DNA of 64,000 bases. Source: an uncultured Anaerolineae bacterium (lineage in GTDB: Bacteria > Chloroflexota > Anaerolineae > Promineifilales > Promineifilaceae). Each line of letters starts with the position of its first letter. The first letter of the stretch is position 1. The stretch covers positions 24,173 to 88,172 of the forward strand of contig CALEAD010000033.1 of the NCBI GenBank assembly GCA_937943625.1, given 5' to 3'. The notes beneath the pieces were generated by a model. It was not told where the DNA came from and did no database searches. It saw nothing but the letters and a program-made list of their open reading frames with translations. Of this stretch, positions 48,679 through 58,350 are shown piece after piece. Position numbers and translations under genes: made by a program.

Positions 48679-48780
48679 TGTAGCGCAGGTTACCAAATCT
48701 GCACGTATCAACCAGGTTTGGCAACCTGGGCTACACTTACAGTCGGCGGTCGGCGGTCGGCGGTCGGCGGTCATTTTCAC
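48679..48780. repeat. Composite repeat: GTAGC element plus (GGCGGTC)n upstream of tsf
   Basis: GTAGCGCAGGTTACCAAATC pairs with GGTTTGGCAACCTGGGCTAC (the 48679-48738 inverted repeat). Then come CACTTACA and four tandem GGCGGTC heptamers ending in CATTTTCACAGGAG, whose AGGAG is the tsf ribosome site. The same order occurs upstream of rho (54549-54640). Confidence 0.8.
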
Positions 48781-48792
48781 AGGAGCAAAAAC

Positions 48793-49389
48793 ATGATCAC
48801 AACTGCAATGGTAAAAGAACTGCGCGAAGCAACAGGCGCTGGTATCTTAGAAGCAAAGAAGGCTCTCGAAGCAACCAACGGAGATTTTGAAGCGGCCGTA
48901 GACGCGCTGCGCGCCAAAGGCGCCGCGCGCGCGGCCAAGCGCGCCGACCGCGCGGCCCAAGAAGGGGTAATCGAACTCTATGCGCACCCTGGCAACCGTA
49001 TCGGCGTTATGCTGGAATTGAATTGTGAAACAGACTTTGTGGCCCGCAATGAGCAGTTCCGCCAGTTGGCCCACGACCTGGCGCTGCACATTGCCGCTTC
49101 TAACCCACGCTACCTGAGCCGCGAAGACGTCCCTCAGGAAGACCTGGACCGCGAGGTGCAGGTGCTGCGTGAGCAGGCGTTGGCCGAAGGGCGTCCAGAA
49201 GCCATTATCGAGAAGATCGTTTCTGGGCGCGTGAGCAAATTTTATGAAGAAATGTGCCTGATGGAACAACGCTTCGTAAAAGATGAGAAAGTGACCATCA
49301 GAGATCTGATTACAGACGCCATCCGCACAACCGGAGAAAATATCGTGCTGCGTCGTTATGCACGCTACGAACTAGGCGAAGCGCTGTAA
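48793..49389 (+). CDS. tsf: Elongation factor Ts
   Basis: A 198-residue guanine-nucleotide exchange factor for EF-Tu. The N-terminal VKELREATGAGILEAKKALE is the UBA-like EF-Ts signature 1, and ELNCETDFVARNEQF is signature 2. A single core subdomain makes it the short class found in many non-proteobacteria. ATG at 48793 is chosen on the AGGAG placed 8-10 nt upstream; the longer frame reads through the repeat. A terminator follows. Confidence 0.95.
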   Translation: MITTAMVKELREATGAGILEAKKALEATNGDFEAAVDALRAKGAARAAKRADRAAQEGVIELYAHPGNRIGVMLELNCETDFVARNEQFRQLAHDLALHIAASNPRYLSREDVPQEDLDREVQVLREQALAEGRPEAIIEKIVSGRVSKFYEEMCLMEQRFVKDEKVTIRDLITDAIRTTGENIVLRRYARYELGEAL

Positions 49390-49405
49390 AGGTACGCGAA
49401 TTTGC

Positions 49406-49437
49406 AGGGCGTCACGCGGTTGTGACGCCCTCGTTTT
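49406..49437 (+). terminator. Rho-independent terminator after tsf
   Basis: AGGGCGTCAC (49406-49415) pairs with GTGACGCCCT (49422-49431) around GCGGTT, followed by CGTTTTATC. The stem is perfect, with a short T tract. Confidence 0.88.
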
Positions 49438-49614
49438 ATCTACTGGACAGTGGCATTTTTGTCCGTCACCGGTGTAATGCGCTTTGACAAAATCGCCTTA
49501 CACACCAGAGGTCAATGCAATTTTCGCCAGACTCCGGTTATTCGTGGACGCTGGCCTTGCGCCCGGCCTGGAGGTAATTACTCAGTTTGGGGTGGGAAGA
49601 AGGAGTTTTCAACG

Positions 49615-50334
49615 ATGATTGAGCCACGTTACAAGCGAGTTCTGCTGAAGATGGGCGGAGAGGCGCTTTCCGGCCCTGAAGGATTTGGGATTGATCCGCA
49701 GCGCGCGGCCAACGTTGCCGAAATTGTTAAGGGGGTTTATGAGCTGGGTGTGCAGTTAGCGCTGGTAATTGGCGGTGGGAATCTATGGCGCGGTTCGCTG
49801 GGCATGAAGCAGGGCATGGACCGCTCAACGGCCGATCACATGGGCATGATCGCTACGGTGATGAATGCCCTGGCGCTGCAAGATGCACTGGAGCGAATCG
49901 GCATTGTCACGCGCGTGCAAACGGCCGTAGAAATGCGCACCATCGCTGAACCTTACATTCGCCTGCGCGCCATTCGTCACCTGGACAAAGGGCGCGTGGT
50001 TATCTTTGGCGGCGGCACAGGCAATCCCTACTTCACCACAGATACGGCTGGCGCCCTGCGCGCCATGGAAATTCACGCCGATGTGCTGATTAAAGCCACC
50101 AAAGTAGATGCCATATACGATGCCGACCCCTTGAAAAAAGCGGACGCGCGCCGCTACGACCAGATTTCTTACATTGATTTCCTCAATTCCCGCCTGCGCG
50201 TGATGGACAGCACGGCCGTTTCCCTATGCATGGAGAACAATTTACCCATCGTCGTCCTCAATTTCTGGCAAAAAGACAGCGTGCGCAAGCTGCTCTTAGG
50301 CGAAAGCGTTGGCACGACCATTTGTAATGTATAA
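49615..50334 (+). CDS. pyrH: Uridylate kinase
   Basis: A 239-residue hexameric UMP kinase of the amino-acid-kinase fold, making UDP from [46 protein letters not shown] and [20 protein letters not shown] are all present. AAGGAG lies 9 nt before ATG at 49615; the ORF extension upstream is not conserved. About 225 nt after the tsf terminator, so it likely has its own promoter. Confidence 0.95.
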   Translation: MIEPRYKRVLLKMGGEALSGPEGFGIDPQRAANVAEIVKGVYELGVQLALVIGGGNLWRGSLGMKQGMDRSTADHMGMIATVMNALALQDALERIGIVTRVQTAVEMRTIAEPYIRLRAIRHLDKGRVVIFGGGTGNPYFTTDTAGALRAMEIHADVLIKATKVDAIYDADPLKKADARRYDQISYIDFLNSRLRVMDSTAVSLCMENNLPIVVLNFWQKDSVRKLLLGESVGTTICNV

Positions 50335-50357
50335 TAGGGTACAATACGGAGGTTCCC

Positions 50358-50915
50358 ATGATCCGCGAACTATTACACGATGCCGAAAGCCGCATGAAGG
50401 GAGCCGTGACCTCCCTGGAAACTGATCTGGCAGCCTTTCGCACCGGGCGCGCCTCACCGCAACTGGTCGAGCGCCTGACAGTAGAGCTGTATGGCGTGGA
50501 AATGCACCTGAATCAACTGGCCGTCATTTCTGTGCCAGAGCCGCAGCAGTTGGCCATTCGCCCCTATGACGCCAACGCCATTTCTGCGATTGAAAAGGCC
50601 ATCCTCAAGTCTGACCTGGGCATTATGCCCAACAATGACGGCAAGCTCATCCGCCTGAATATCCCCCGCCTGACCGAAGAACGGCGGCGCGATCTGGTGC
50701 GCCTGGTAGCACGACGGGTCGAGGAAGCCAAAGTAGCGGTGCGCAATGTGCGCCGCGATGCGCTACACGACCTGCGTGAGTTCCACAAAGAAAAAATGAT
50801 CTCTGAAGACGAGATGCACGACGGCCAGGAAGATCTGCAACACCTGACAGACAAGTACATCGGCATGATAGATGAAATCGGTAAGCACAAAGAAGCCGAA
50901 GTGATGGAAGTTTAA
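50358..50915 (+). CDS. frr: Ribosome recycling factor
   Basis: A 185-residue L-shaped factor that, with EF-G, splits post-termination ribosomes. FRTGRASPQLVERLTVELYG is the hallmark of the long-arm base; LTEERRRDLVRLV and RNVRRDALHDL are in the helical arm. Ribosome site GGAGG lies 5 nt before the ATG. It follows pyrH by 23 nt, so the two are cotranscribed. Confidence 0.96.
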   Translation: MIRELLHDAESRMKGAVTSLETDLAAFRTGRASPQLVERLTVELYGVEMHLNQLAVISVPEPQQLAIRPYDANAISAIEKAILKSDLGIMPNNDGKLIRLNIPRLTEERRRDLVRLVARRVEEAKVAVRNVRRDALHDLREFHKEKMISEDEMHDGQEDLQHLTDKYIGMIDEIGKHKEAEVMEV

Positions 50916-50930
50916 GGCTAAGGTTGAGAT

Positions 50931-51671
50931 ATGGTCAACCGCGCACACCAAAAACCGCTGGATTTGTCGTCTCTGACAATTCCCACGCACGTAGCTATCA
51001 TCATGGATGGCAACGGCCGTTGGGCCAAAAAGCGCGGTCTCCCCAGGCAGGCAGGCCACCGGGCAGGCGCCGAAAATCTACGCCGCATCATTAACGCCTG
51101 CGTTGAGTTTGGCATCAAAATTCTCACCATCTACGCCTTTTCCACCGAAAACTGGGGCCGTCCAGAGCGCGAGGTGCGCGGGCTGATGAAAATTTTCGCC
51201 CGCGTACTTGACCAGGAAATTGATGATTTATCAGCCCAGGGCGTTTGCCTGCACCATTTGGGGGACCTGACAGGAGTGGAGCCAGCCCTGCAAGAAAAAG
51301 TGCGCCGCGCCATTGAACTGACCAAGCACAATGACCGTTTAATTCTCAATGTGGCGTTTAACTATGGCGGGCGCGCAGAAATTCTGCACGCCGTGCGCGC
51401 CATGCTGGCCGATGGAATTAAACCAGAACAACTTACCGAGTCGTTGTTTAGTTCCTACCTGTTTACGGCCGGACTGCCCGACCCGGACATTGTGGTGCGT
51501 ACCAGTGGGGAACTGCGCATCAGCAATTTCCTCATCTGGCAGGCAGCCTATGCCGAGTACTATCCCACGCCTGCCTACTGGCCTGATTTTGACCGCGAGG
51601 AATTATACAAAGCAATCGTGGCCTTTAATCAGCGTGAGCGACGCTTTGGCCTTGTGCCGGATGAAAAATAG
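50931..51671 (+). CDS. uppS: Isoprenyl transferase (undecaprenyl diphosphate synthase type)
   Basis: A 246-residue cis-prenyltransferase that makes the lipid carrier precursor for peptidoglycan and other glycans. HVAIIMDGNGRWAKKRG holds the catalytic Asp and the P-loop-like site; YAFSTENWGRP, LNVAFNYGGRAEI and PDIVVRTSGELRISNFL are the other conserved regions. It lies 15 nt after frr, in the order usual for the block. Confidence 0.95.
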   Translation: MVNRAHQKPLDLSSLTIPTHVAIIMDGNGRWAKKRGLPRQAGHRAGAENLRRIINACVEFGIKILTIYAFSTENWGRPEREVRGLMKIFARVLDQEIDDLSAQGVCLHHLGDLTGVEPALQEKVRRAIELTKHNDRLILNVAFNYGGRAEILHAVRAMLADGIKPEQLTESLFSSYLFTAGLPDPDIVVRTSGELRISNFLIWQAAYAEYYPTPAYWPDFDREELYKAIVAFNQRERRFGLVPDEK

Positions 51672-51828
51672 TCTTTCAGCTTTATCTGCCAGGTAGCACA
51701 CTGCCTGGGGTACTGTCTCTCACTTTAGAGAGGGTGGTTTTGCGCAGAAAGCGGAAACGACCAACACAGACAAAGGTCAAAAGCATCTTACGCCCAAACC
51801 GTTACCATACTCACCCCCAAACCAGGCT

Positions 51829-52644
51829 ATGTTTTTGCAACGTGCGCTCGTTAGCTTTACGTTAGGCCCCCTGGCCCTGATTGTCGCCTACCTGGGGGGG
51901 TGGTTCTATTTTGTGCCGGTTGCGGCGTTACTGCTGGTAGCCACGGTTGAATATGCACAGCTCATGAAGCAGCTGGAGCTGCCGGTTAAGCCGTGGTTGC
52001 TGGTAACGGCCGTTTTCCTCATTCACGCGACGGCGCAATGGCTACCGCCACAATATCTGCCTGCTGCCCTCGCCGTCTCCCTGGGGCTGGCGCTCGCTAC
52101 CTCCCTGTTTTTTTACGAACAGCAACATAATCGCACCGTACTGCTTACCTGGATGGCTGCCTCCGTGGGAGTTATCCTCTTTGGCTGGCTGGGCAGCCAT
52201 TTCTTCCAATTGCGCAACCTGAGCGAGATGGCTTGGCAATGGACGATTCTGGCTCTGCTCAGCACCTGGTCGGCTGATTCGGCGGCTTACGTGGTCGGCC
52301 GTTTTCTCACAGGCAAATTCATCCTAGGACGGCACAAACTCTCGCCACACCTCAGCCCTAACAAAACCGTTGAGGGATACCTGGGTGGCATTCTCCTGGG
52401 CACATTGCTTACCGTTATCTTTGGCCAACTGCTTCAACTCCCCATCTATGCGACATTGCTAACGGGATTGCTCATTTCCACCCTCTCCACCATAGGCGAT
52501 TTAGGCATATCTCTGCTCAAGCGCGAAGCCAAAGTCAAAGACTCCAGCAGGATTTTTGGCGAACATGGTGGCGCGCTGGATCGAATAGATTCACTGCTTT
52601 GGTCTGTGACGCTAACCTATTACCTGGCCACCCTGATTTTTTAA
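51829..52644 (+). CDS. cdsA: Phosphatidate cytidylyltransferase
   Basis: A 271-residue membrane enzyme making CDP-diacylglycerol. It has seven to eight TM helices; the C-terminal CdsA signature runs GDLGISLLKREAKVKDSS then GEHGGALDRIDS. DSAAYVVGR and KLSPHLSPNKTVEG are the metal/CTP-site segments. The 157-nt gap from uppS contains a small CTCTC/GAGAG hairpin. It closes the rpsB-to-cdsA block. Confidence 0.93.
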   Translation: MFLQRALVSFTLGPLALIVAYLGGWFYFVPVAALLLVATVEYAQLMKQLELPVKPWLLVTAVFLIHATAQWLPPQYLPAALAVSLGLALATSLFFYEQQHNRTVLLTWMAASVGVILFGWLGSHFFQLRNLSEMAWQWTILALLSTWSADSAAYVVGRFLTGKFILGRHKLSPHLSPNKTVEGYLGGILLGTLLTVIFGQLLQLPIYATLLTGLLISTLSTIGDLGISLLKREAKVKDSSRIFGEHGGALDRIDSLLWSVTLTYYLATLIF

Positions 52645-52691
52645 TATTTCCCATTCCCAATTCCCACTGATCACGCAAAAGGAAGGCAAGC

Positions 52692-53693
52692 ATGAACAAA
52701 TTTGTGACTATCGAACGCTTCATTCTGGACAACCAACCGCAAACGGCCAAGGGCGAATTAACAAGCCTGCTATACGACATCGCCCTGGCGGCCAAAATCA
52801 TCTCCTATAAAGTAAACCGCGCTGGCCTGCAAGACATTCTTGGACGTGTAGGCAGCACCAACATCCAGGGTGAAGATCAGCAAAAGCTCGATGTATTCGC
52901 TGACCGCATTATCTTTCAACTGTGCGATCACCCAGGGCGCGTATGCGTGATGGCCTCGGAAGAGCATAAAGAATTGCTACACATCCCCACCCACTACGAA
53001 AAAGGCAACTACGCACTCGTATATGATCCACTAGACGGTTCATCCAACATTGACGTGAACGTCAACATCGGCACAATTTTTGGCATTTATCGCGCCAAAA
53101 ATTGGGAAGAACGTGGCCGCAAAGAAGATGTGTTACAGCCAGCGCGGGCGTTGGTAGCTGCTGGCTACGTCCTTTATGGCTCCAGTACGATGATGGTTTA
53201 TAGCACGGGACAGGGCGTGCATGGCTTTACCCTTGATCCGGAACTAGGGGAGTTTTTGCTTTCCCACCAGGATATTCGCCTGCCAGAACCGCCAGCATAT
53301 TACAGCATCAATGCTTCATACTATCATTATTGGACACCCCAAATGAAGGCATATGCGGATTGGCTGCAAGGTCACGAGGTCGCTAACGCTCCTAAACCCC
53401 TAAAGTTGTCGGCGCGCTACATTGGCTCACTGGTGGCCGATTTTCATCGCAATTTGCTGTGCGGCGGCATTTTTGCCTACCCGGCGGAAGTCAACAAACC
53501 TGAGGGCAAAATACGCCTGTTATACGAGGCTGGCCCGCTTTCGTTCCTTATCGAGCAGGCGGGCGGACGTGCCTCAAACGGCCGTGAAAACATCATAGAT
53601 ATACAGCCAACCACCCTGCACCAGCGCACACCCATCTTCATTGGCAACAGCTATCTGGTTGAGCAGGCGGAAAAGTTCTTACAGAGAATGTAA
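52692..53693 (+). CDS. fbp: Class I fructose-1,6-bisphosphatase
   Basis: A 333-residue gluconeogenic phosphatase. The metal-binding [21 protein letters not shown] is the defining site (DPLDGSS), and the C-terminal [21 protein letters not shown] binds substrate. AAGGAAGG precedes the ATG. The length is normal and the typical insertion-free form is seen. It lies 47 nt after cdsA. Confidence 0.95.
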   Translation: MNKFVTIERFILDNQPQTAKGELTSLLYDIALAAKIISYKVNRAGLQDILGRVGSTNIQGEDQQKLDVFADRIIFQLCDHPGRVCVMASEEHKELLHIPTHYEKGNYALVYDPLDGSSNIDVNVNIGTIFGIYRAKNWEERGRKEDVLQPARALVAAGYVLYGSSTMMVYSTGQGVHGFTLDPELGEFLLSHQDIRLPEPPAYYSINASYYHYWTPQMKAYADWLQGHEVANAPKPLKLSARYIGSLVADFHRNLLCGGIFAYPAEVNKPEGKIRLLYEAGPLSFLIEQAGGRASNGRENIIDIQPTTLHQRTPIFIGNSYLVEQAEKFLQRM

Positions 53694-53714
53694 ATAACCA
53701 CATGGAGAAATCCG

Positions 53715-53886
53715 CAGTGACCACTTTAGCGGGCCACCGACTAAAGTGGTCACTACAAACGACAAACTACGCCTGACCGCGCCATCGTATCCCTGGAAAT
53801 GGTTCATCCTCGCTAGAAACGGCACCAGACAAATTTCTGACCGCCGACCGCCCATACCTGCCAAAACCACAGTCGGTGGTCAATAC
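53715..53886. repeat. TTCGTAGTG-type element followed by a GACCGC copy
   Basis: CAGTGACCACTTTAGCGGGC, then CACCGACTAAAGTGGTCACT and ACAAACGAC form an inverted repeat (53715-53766). Downstream, TTTCTGACCGCCGACCGCCC and CACAGTCGGTGGTCAATAC (53840-53886) form a short GACCGC-family copy. The region 53694-54708 holds no gene I can support. Confidence 0.7.
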
Positions 53887-54341
53887 AGCCCTATAGCCGA
53901 AATGAGAATTGCTGATCACCAAACCGCCAAACAATCAGATTGACGATGCGATCCTGTCATGCTATACTTGCAATGTCCTTGAAATGAGCGAGCCAACTCC
54001 TCGTCGGTCGAAAGAATTACTTGATCCAAAAAGCATTGGCCTTAATTCACCCCCAAAAGCAGTGCGCTAACCACCAGCAACCGTTAGTCAACAGGCTATA
54101 CTTGCCTGTGTAACTGCCTTAACACGTAGATCGCGCCTTGCCTCTTTGACAACTCTGGTAAGTAACTGTTCAGGCTACTGGCTTTCTCGATGAAGCTCCG
54201 CTCAGGTGAAGCCCACTCACATACCCAAGCAACGCGATGGTAGCTCATCATCATATCTACGTGGGATTCATCTCCAGGCTGCACGTTTAGTATGGATGGT
54301 TACCCCCATTAGAACGTAACAAAATGCAAAGGAAAAAGTGG

Positions 54342-54501
54342 CAAAGTGGGCCTGGCCAGCGCAGCTTTCTCCCAAGAGGGAGTAGTTCTGCTTTCCCATT
54401 TTGTCATCAGCGTTGATCAGCGATTGGGCATGGTTGCCTTACCTGAAGGTGCATCTGCCTGATGCTGCCCAGGTAATTCTGCTGTTAACCAGCCCACTTT
54501 G
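54342..54501 (+). ncRNA. Candidate structured RNA upstream of rho
   Basis: CAAAGTGGG-C-CTGG (54342-54355) pairs with CCAG-CCCACTTTG (54489-54501), a 13-bp closing stem with one bulge. Inside, CTCCC-aaga-GGGAG, GCATC-tgcct-GATGC and GGGCA/TGCCC are further helices. The extent (160 nt) and nesting suggest a folded RNA. No known RNA signature (RNase P, SRP, tmRNA) was recognised, and no promoter is clear. It could instead be the relic of a mobile element. Confidence 0.3.
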
Positions 54502-54548
54502 AAAACAAGAGACTTGATACGTGGGGCACACCATCACGAATGGAACCA

Positions 54549-54640
54549 TCACGCAGGCTACCAAACCTGCACGCACTAGGTTTGGTAAGCTGGGCTACAC
54601 TTACAAACGGCCGTCGGCAGTTGGCGGTCATTTTCAAGGG
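54549..54640. repeat. Composite repeat: GTAGC element plus GCGGTC tail upstream of rho
   Basis: GCAGGCTACCAAACCTGCAC and AGGTTTGGTAAGCTGGGCTA form an inverted repeat (54551-54602). CACTTACAAACGGCCGTCGG and CAGTTGGCGGTCATTTTCAA follow. The order and the CATTTTCAAGGG tail match the composite in front of tsf. Confidence 0.78.
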
Positions 54641-54708
54641 GGCCAAACGGCTTAACTTTCACCGTGTAGGTGAACACATCAAAAAAAGAATACGTGGAGA
54701 AACCTCAT

Positions 54709-55986
54709 ATGAATATCGCCGATCTAACAGCGAAGAAGCTAAATGAACTCCGAGATATTGCGCGGGAGATGGAGATTGCCGGTTTTAGCACCATGCGCAA
54801 ACAGGAGTTAATTTACCAAATTTTGGCTTCTAAAGCAGAAGATAAAGGATTAGAATTTCGTGGCGGCGTCTTAGAAATCGTAGAAGAAGACAAACAGGCC
54901 ATTGGTTTTCTGCGCACGGGCAACTATTTGCCCGGACCGGATGACATTTATGTATCCAATTCGCAAATTCGGCGCATTGGCCTGAGAACGGGTGACGTCG
55001 TCATTGGTCAGGTGCGTATCCCAAAGGATAGCGAAAAATACTACAGCTTGCTGCGCGTAGAAGCGGTAAATGATGCACCACCCGAACTGGCTAAAAAACG
55101 TCCTCGTTATGAGACGCTGACCCCTATCTTCCCCAATCGCAAGCTAAAGCTAGAAACACGGCCGAATATTTTATCTACACGTCTGATTGATCTCATCGCA
55201 CCGATTGGTCGAGGTCAGCGCGGCCTGATCGTTTCGCCGCCAAAAGCAGGAAAGACCACGGTCCTAAAAGATATTGCCAACGGCATCTCAGAAAACTATC
55301 CAGAAATTCACCTGATGGTAGTGCTGATTGGCGAACGGCCGGAAGAAGTCACCGATATGCAACGCTCCATTAACGGGGAGGTCACCAGTTCCACCTTTGA
55401 TGAACCGGTGAAACAGCATTGCAAAGTGGCAGAAATGGCGCTGGAGCGCGCCAAACGATTGGTGGAAATGGGCCAGGATGTGGTCATTCTGTTAGACTCG
55501 ATTACCCGCCTAGCACGCGCCTATAACCTGACGGTGCAGCCCAGCGGCCGCACGCTCTCCGGTGGTTTAGACCCGACGGCGCTCTATCCTCCCAAGCGCT
55601 TCTTTGGTACAGCACGTAACCTCGAAGAGGGGGGTAGCCTGACGATCATCGCCACCTGCCTGGTAGACACGGGCAGCCGCATGGATGACGTGATTTATGA
55701 AGAGTTCAAGGGGACGGGCAATATGGAGCTCTTGCTCAGCCGCCGGATGCAGGAACGGCGCGTCTTCCCTGCGTTTGACATTGAGCGGTCGAGCACGCGG
55801 CGTGAAGATTTGCTGATGTCTGGCGACGAGTTGCAACGCGTCTACATGATGCGGCGGATGTTGGGGCACCTGATGGATACACCAGGGTATGACATTACCA
55901 GCGCTACGGCCGCGGTGATGCAACGCCTGCGCGCCACCAAGAATAACTATGAGTTCCTGGAAACGTTGACGAAGGATATGTCTTAG
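54709..55986 (+). CDS. rho: Transcription termination factor Rho
   Basis: A 425-residue hexameric RNA helicase that terminates transcription. It has the N-terminal Rho_N helix bundle (about 1-45), an RNA-binding OSB fold ([28 protein letters not shown]), Walker [11 protein letters not shown] (about 180-189), Walker [17 protein letters not shown], and [16 protein letters not shown] (Q/R loops). The bicyclomycin-site residues lie in the usual context. ATG at 54709 is preferred over a GTG at 54670. Confidence 0.96.
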   Translation: MNIADLTAKKLNELRDIAREMEIAGFSTMRKQELIYQILASKAEDKGLEFRGGVLEIVEEDKQAIGFLRTGNYLPGPDDIYVSNSQIRRIGLRTGDVVIGQVRIPKDSEKYYSLLRVEAVNDAPPELAKKRPRYETLTPIFPNRKLKLETRPNILSTRLIDLIAPIGRGQRGLIVSPPKAGKTTVLKDIANGISENYPEIHLMVVLIGERPEEVTDMQRSINGEVTSSTFDEPVKQHCKVAEMALERAKRLVEMGQDVVILLDSITRLARAYNLTVQPSGRTLSGGLDPTALYPPKRFFGTARNLEEGGSLTIIATCLVDTGSRMDDVIYEEFKGTGNMELLLSRRMQERRVFPAFDIERSSTRREDLLMSGDELQRVYMMRRMLGHLMDTPGYDITSATAAVMQRLRATKNNYEFLETLTKDMS

Positions 55987-56245
55987 GGCAAATGAAGCTG
56001 CGCAAAATAGGGCTTGACAAAAAGCAAAAAAGCTTGAGTTGTCAGCAATGGTCTCAGGGGTGATCAACTGGTGAGCCTGTCTGCCTTAACGCAAAATAAG
56101 TGACATCTTCAGAGGATAGGCTGGCCCAGATGGCCGTTTTTGCCGGTAGGCGAGTTTGTGGTATACCTGAGCAGGTAGCAGAGGTTGGTTATTTGAGCGG
56201 TTAGCAACAACCCAATCTACCAACAGCTGCCTGAATCAGGTAAAT

Positions 56246-57283
56246 ATGATGAATAATACGTCTGGCATGTGGCAAAAAGTCGGCGGGCCATTGACGCTGG
56301 CTTTGGTGGTTTTGTTTTTTTGGGGTGGATGGCAGCTAAACCGGGCTGATTCTGTGGCGGAGGGGGAGGAAACGACAACAGCCGTTTCCTCCCCTGCCTC
56401 CTCTGCTACAGCCGAACCAACCTATGCTCCTGGTGTTTTGCCCATTCTCAGCGACATTGGCCTGGCGCCAGAACCCAAACCCCTTACTTACCAGGGAAAG
56501 CTGCCCCAGCATGAGCTGCAAACTTACGTCGTCAAGCGTGGCGACACGCCAAACGCCATTGCCGCCATGTTTGGCATTCAGCCAGCAACCCTGCTTGGTG
56601 GCAACCCACGCCTGAGCGAAGAGTCTAACCTGCTACAAACCGGCTTCGAGCTAATTATCCTGCCTGTTGATGGCGTCTTACACGACGTACAGCCAGGTGA
56701 AACCGTTGAGAGCGTAGCTGCACTCTATGGCGTTTCTGTAGACGCCATCATTGGGTATGCCCCCAATAATCTTGAGTTTCCCTATCGTCTTTACCCGCAG
56801 ACGCAGATCATGGTTCCCGGCGCCGTGCGCGAGGTATTCGTCTGGAATCCTCCATCTCTAGAATCGGTGCGCGGCGTTTCTTGGGAAGGGCGCAACGTGC
56901 GCCCCCTAGTTGTGGGCACGGGCACATTTATCTTTCCCGTCAACTCGCGTAACTACAGCCAATACTACTGGTATGGCCACCGTGGGCTAGATATTGCCTT
57001 GCCAGAAGGCAGTAGCGTTTTCGCCTCAGACACGGGCACCGTCACCTACGCCGGCTGGAACACCTATGGCTATGGCAACCTGATTGTGATCAATCATGGC
57101 AATGGGCACGAGACATTCTACGCCCACCTTAGCTCGATCAATGTCTCGCCAGGGCAAATTGTATACCAGGGCAACTTGATTGGACTGACGGGCAACACGG
57201 GCCAATCTTCCGGGCCACACATCCATTTTGAAATTCGCCTGAACGGCAACCAGGATGATCCTTGCTGGTACCTGGGGTGCTAA
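56246..57283 (+). CDS. LysM-containing M23 peptidoglycan endopeptidase
   Basis: A 345-residue secreted or anchored protein. One N-terminal TM/signal segment (about 12-30) is followed by a Ser/Thr/Pro-rich linker and two LysM domains (about 92-142 and 147-195; YVVKRGDTPNAIA, DVQPGETVESVAAL). The M23 domain (about 225-340) has HRGLDIALPEG (zinc His/Asp), HETFYAHLS and GPHIHFEIR (catalytic His). It cleaves peptide bridges in peptidoglycan. Convergent with rlmN, overlapping by 4 nt. Confidence 0.9.
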   Translation: MMNNTSGMWQKVGGPLTLALVVLFFWGGWQLNRADSVAEGEETTTAVSSPASSATAEPTYAPGVLPILSDIGLAPEPKPLTYQGKLPQHELQTYVVKRGDTPNAIAAMFGIQPATLLGGNPRLSEESNLLQTGFELIILPVDGVLHDVQPGETVESVAALYGVSVDAIIGYAPNNLEFPYRLYPQTQIMVPGAVREVFVWNPPSLESVRGVSWEGRNVRPLVVGTGTFIFPVNSRNYSQYYWYGHRGLDIALPEGSSVFASDTGTVTYAGWNTYGYGNLIVINHGNGHETFYAHLSSINVSPGQIVYQGNLIGLTGNTGQSSGPHIHFEIRLNGNQDDPCWYLGC

Positions 57284-58350
57284 AGTTGTGCGCTGTTTTG
57301 CGCCCGCGCCAGCAACATGCGGTCACGCAACTGGCCGCAGCCAGCCTGAATGTCTATGCCACGCCGCACGCGCACGGTGCTGCTAACGCCGTAAGCGGCC
57401 AGCACTTCTTGAAATTTGCGCACGCGCTCTGGCGAGGAAGGTTTGCCCCCATAGCCGGCAGTTGGGTTCAGCGGGATCAGGTTCACATGGCACAACATCC
57501 CCTGCACCAGTTCCCCCAGCTTTTGCGCCTGTGCAACTGTGTCGTTTTCGCCGTTGATCAGCGCCCACTCGAACGTGATGCGGCGATGTGTCTTTTCCAC
57601 ATAGTAGCGACAGGCGTCTAGCAGTTCGACCAGGGGCCATTTGCGGTTGATGGGGATGAGTTTGTCGCGCTCGGCATCGGTGGCGGCGTGCAGGGAAACG
57701 GCTAACGGGGTCTGGCGCTGCTCGTCGGCGTAGCGGCGCATGGCAGGAACCAGCCCCACGGTAGAAATGGTGATTTTGCGCGCCCCCAGGTTGAAGCCGT
57801 TGGGGTCGGTCAGGCGGTCAACGGCCGTTACCGTATTCTCATAATTGTGCAGCGGCTCCCCCATGCCCATCATGACGATGTTGGTCACATGTTCGGCCGT
57901 TTGCGCCAGCTCACGGGCAAAATAGAGCACTTGCGCCACAATCTCCCCCACCGTCAGGTGGCGGAAAAAGCCCATCTGGCCAGTGGCGCAAAATACGCAG
58001 CCCATGGCACAGCCCGCTTGCGTGCTGATGCAAAGCGTGCGCCGCTTATCGTACTTCATCAGCACACTCTCGATATACTGCCCGTCGTGCAGTTGAAAGA
58101 GGAGCTTTTTCGTCTGCCCATCGCTGGAGTGCTGCTCATCCACCACAGTGCCCACGCCCAGGGTGGCAGATTCCTCAAGCTGCGCGCGCAGCGCCACCGG
58201 CAGGTTGCTCATGGTGGCAAAGTCTGGCGCGTACTGCCTGTACAGCCAATCCCAGATTTGTGCCGCGCGAAATTTGGGCTGGCGCAGGGTTTCGGTCACC
58301 CATTGCGTCAGGGCGGGTTGGTCTAACTCATACAGGTGGATGCGGTTCAT
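57280..58350 (-). CDS. rlmN: 23S rRNA (adenine-C2)-methyltransferase RlmN
   Basis: A 356-residue radical SAM enzyme methylating A2503 of 23S rRNA (and often tRNA A37). The Fe-S motif CAMGCVFC (CxxxCxxC) is followed by ATGQMGFFRHLT, and GMGEPLHNYENT binds SAM. The two methyl-carrying Cys are expected: CISTQAGC and the C-terminal GYGG-flanked site with GIDIQAGCGQLR. The ATG at 58350 overlaps the HAD gene stop (ATGA). Confidence 0.94.
   Translation of the reverse strand: MNRIHLYELDQPALTQWVTETLRQPKFRAAQIWDWLYRQYAPDFATMSNLPVALRAQLEESATLGVGTVVDEQHSSDGQTKKLLFQLHDGQYIESVLMKYDKRRTLCISTQAGCAMGCVFCATGQMGFFRHLTVGEIVAQVLYFARELAQTAEHVTNIVMMGMGEPLHNYENTVTAVDRLTDPNGFNLGARKITISTVGLVPAMRRYADEQRQTPLAVSLHAATDAERDKLIPINRKWPLVELLDACRYYVEKTHRRITFEWALINGENDTVAQAQKLGELVQGMLCHVNLIPLNPTAGYGGKPSSPERVRKFQEVLAAYGVSSTVRVRRGIDIQAGCGQLRDRMLLARAQNSAQL

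Noticed and set aside
48742..48780. Tandem GGCGGTC heptamers as a CRISPR array
   Set aside because: The units are 7 nt and contiguous with no spacers, and no cas genes are present.
54096..54284. 62-residue minus-strand frame in the fbp-rho gap
   Set aside because: It has some protein-like character but no ribosome site, no family match and no neighbours to support it; it could be a relic.
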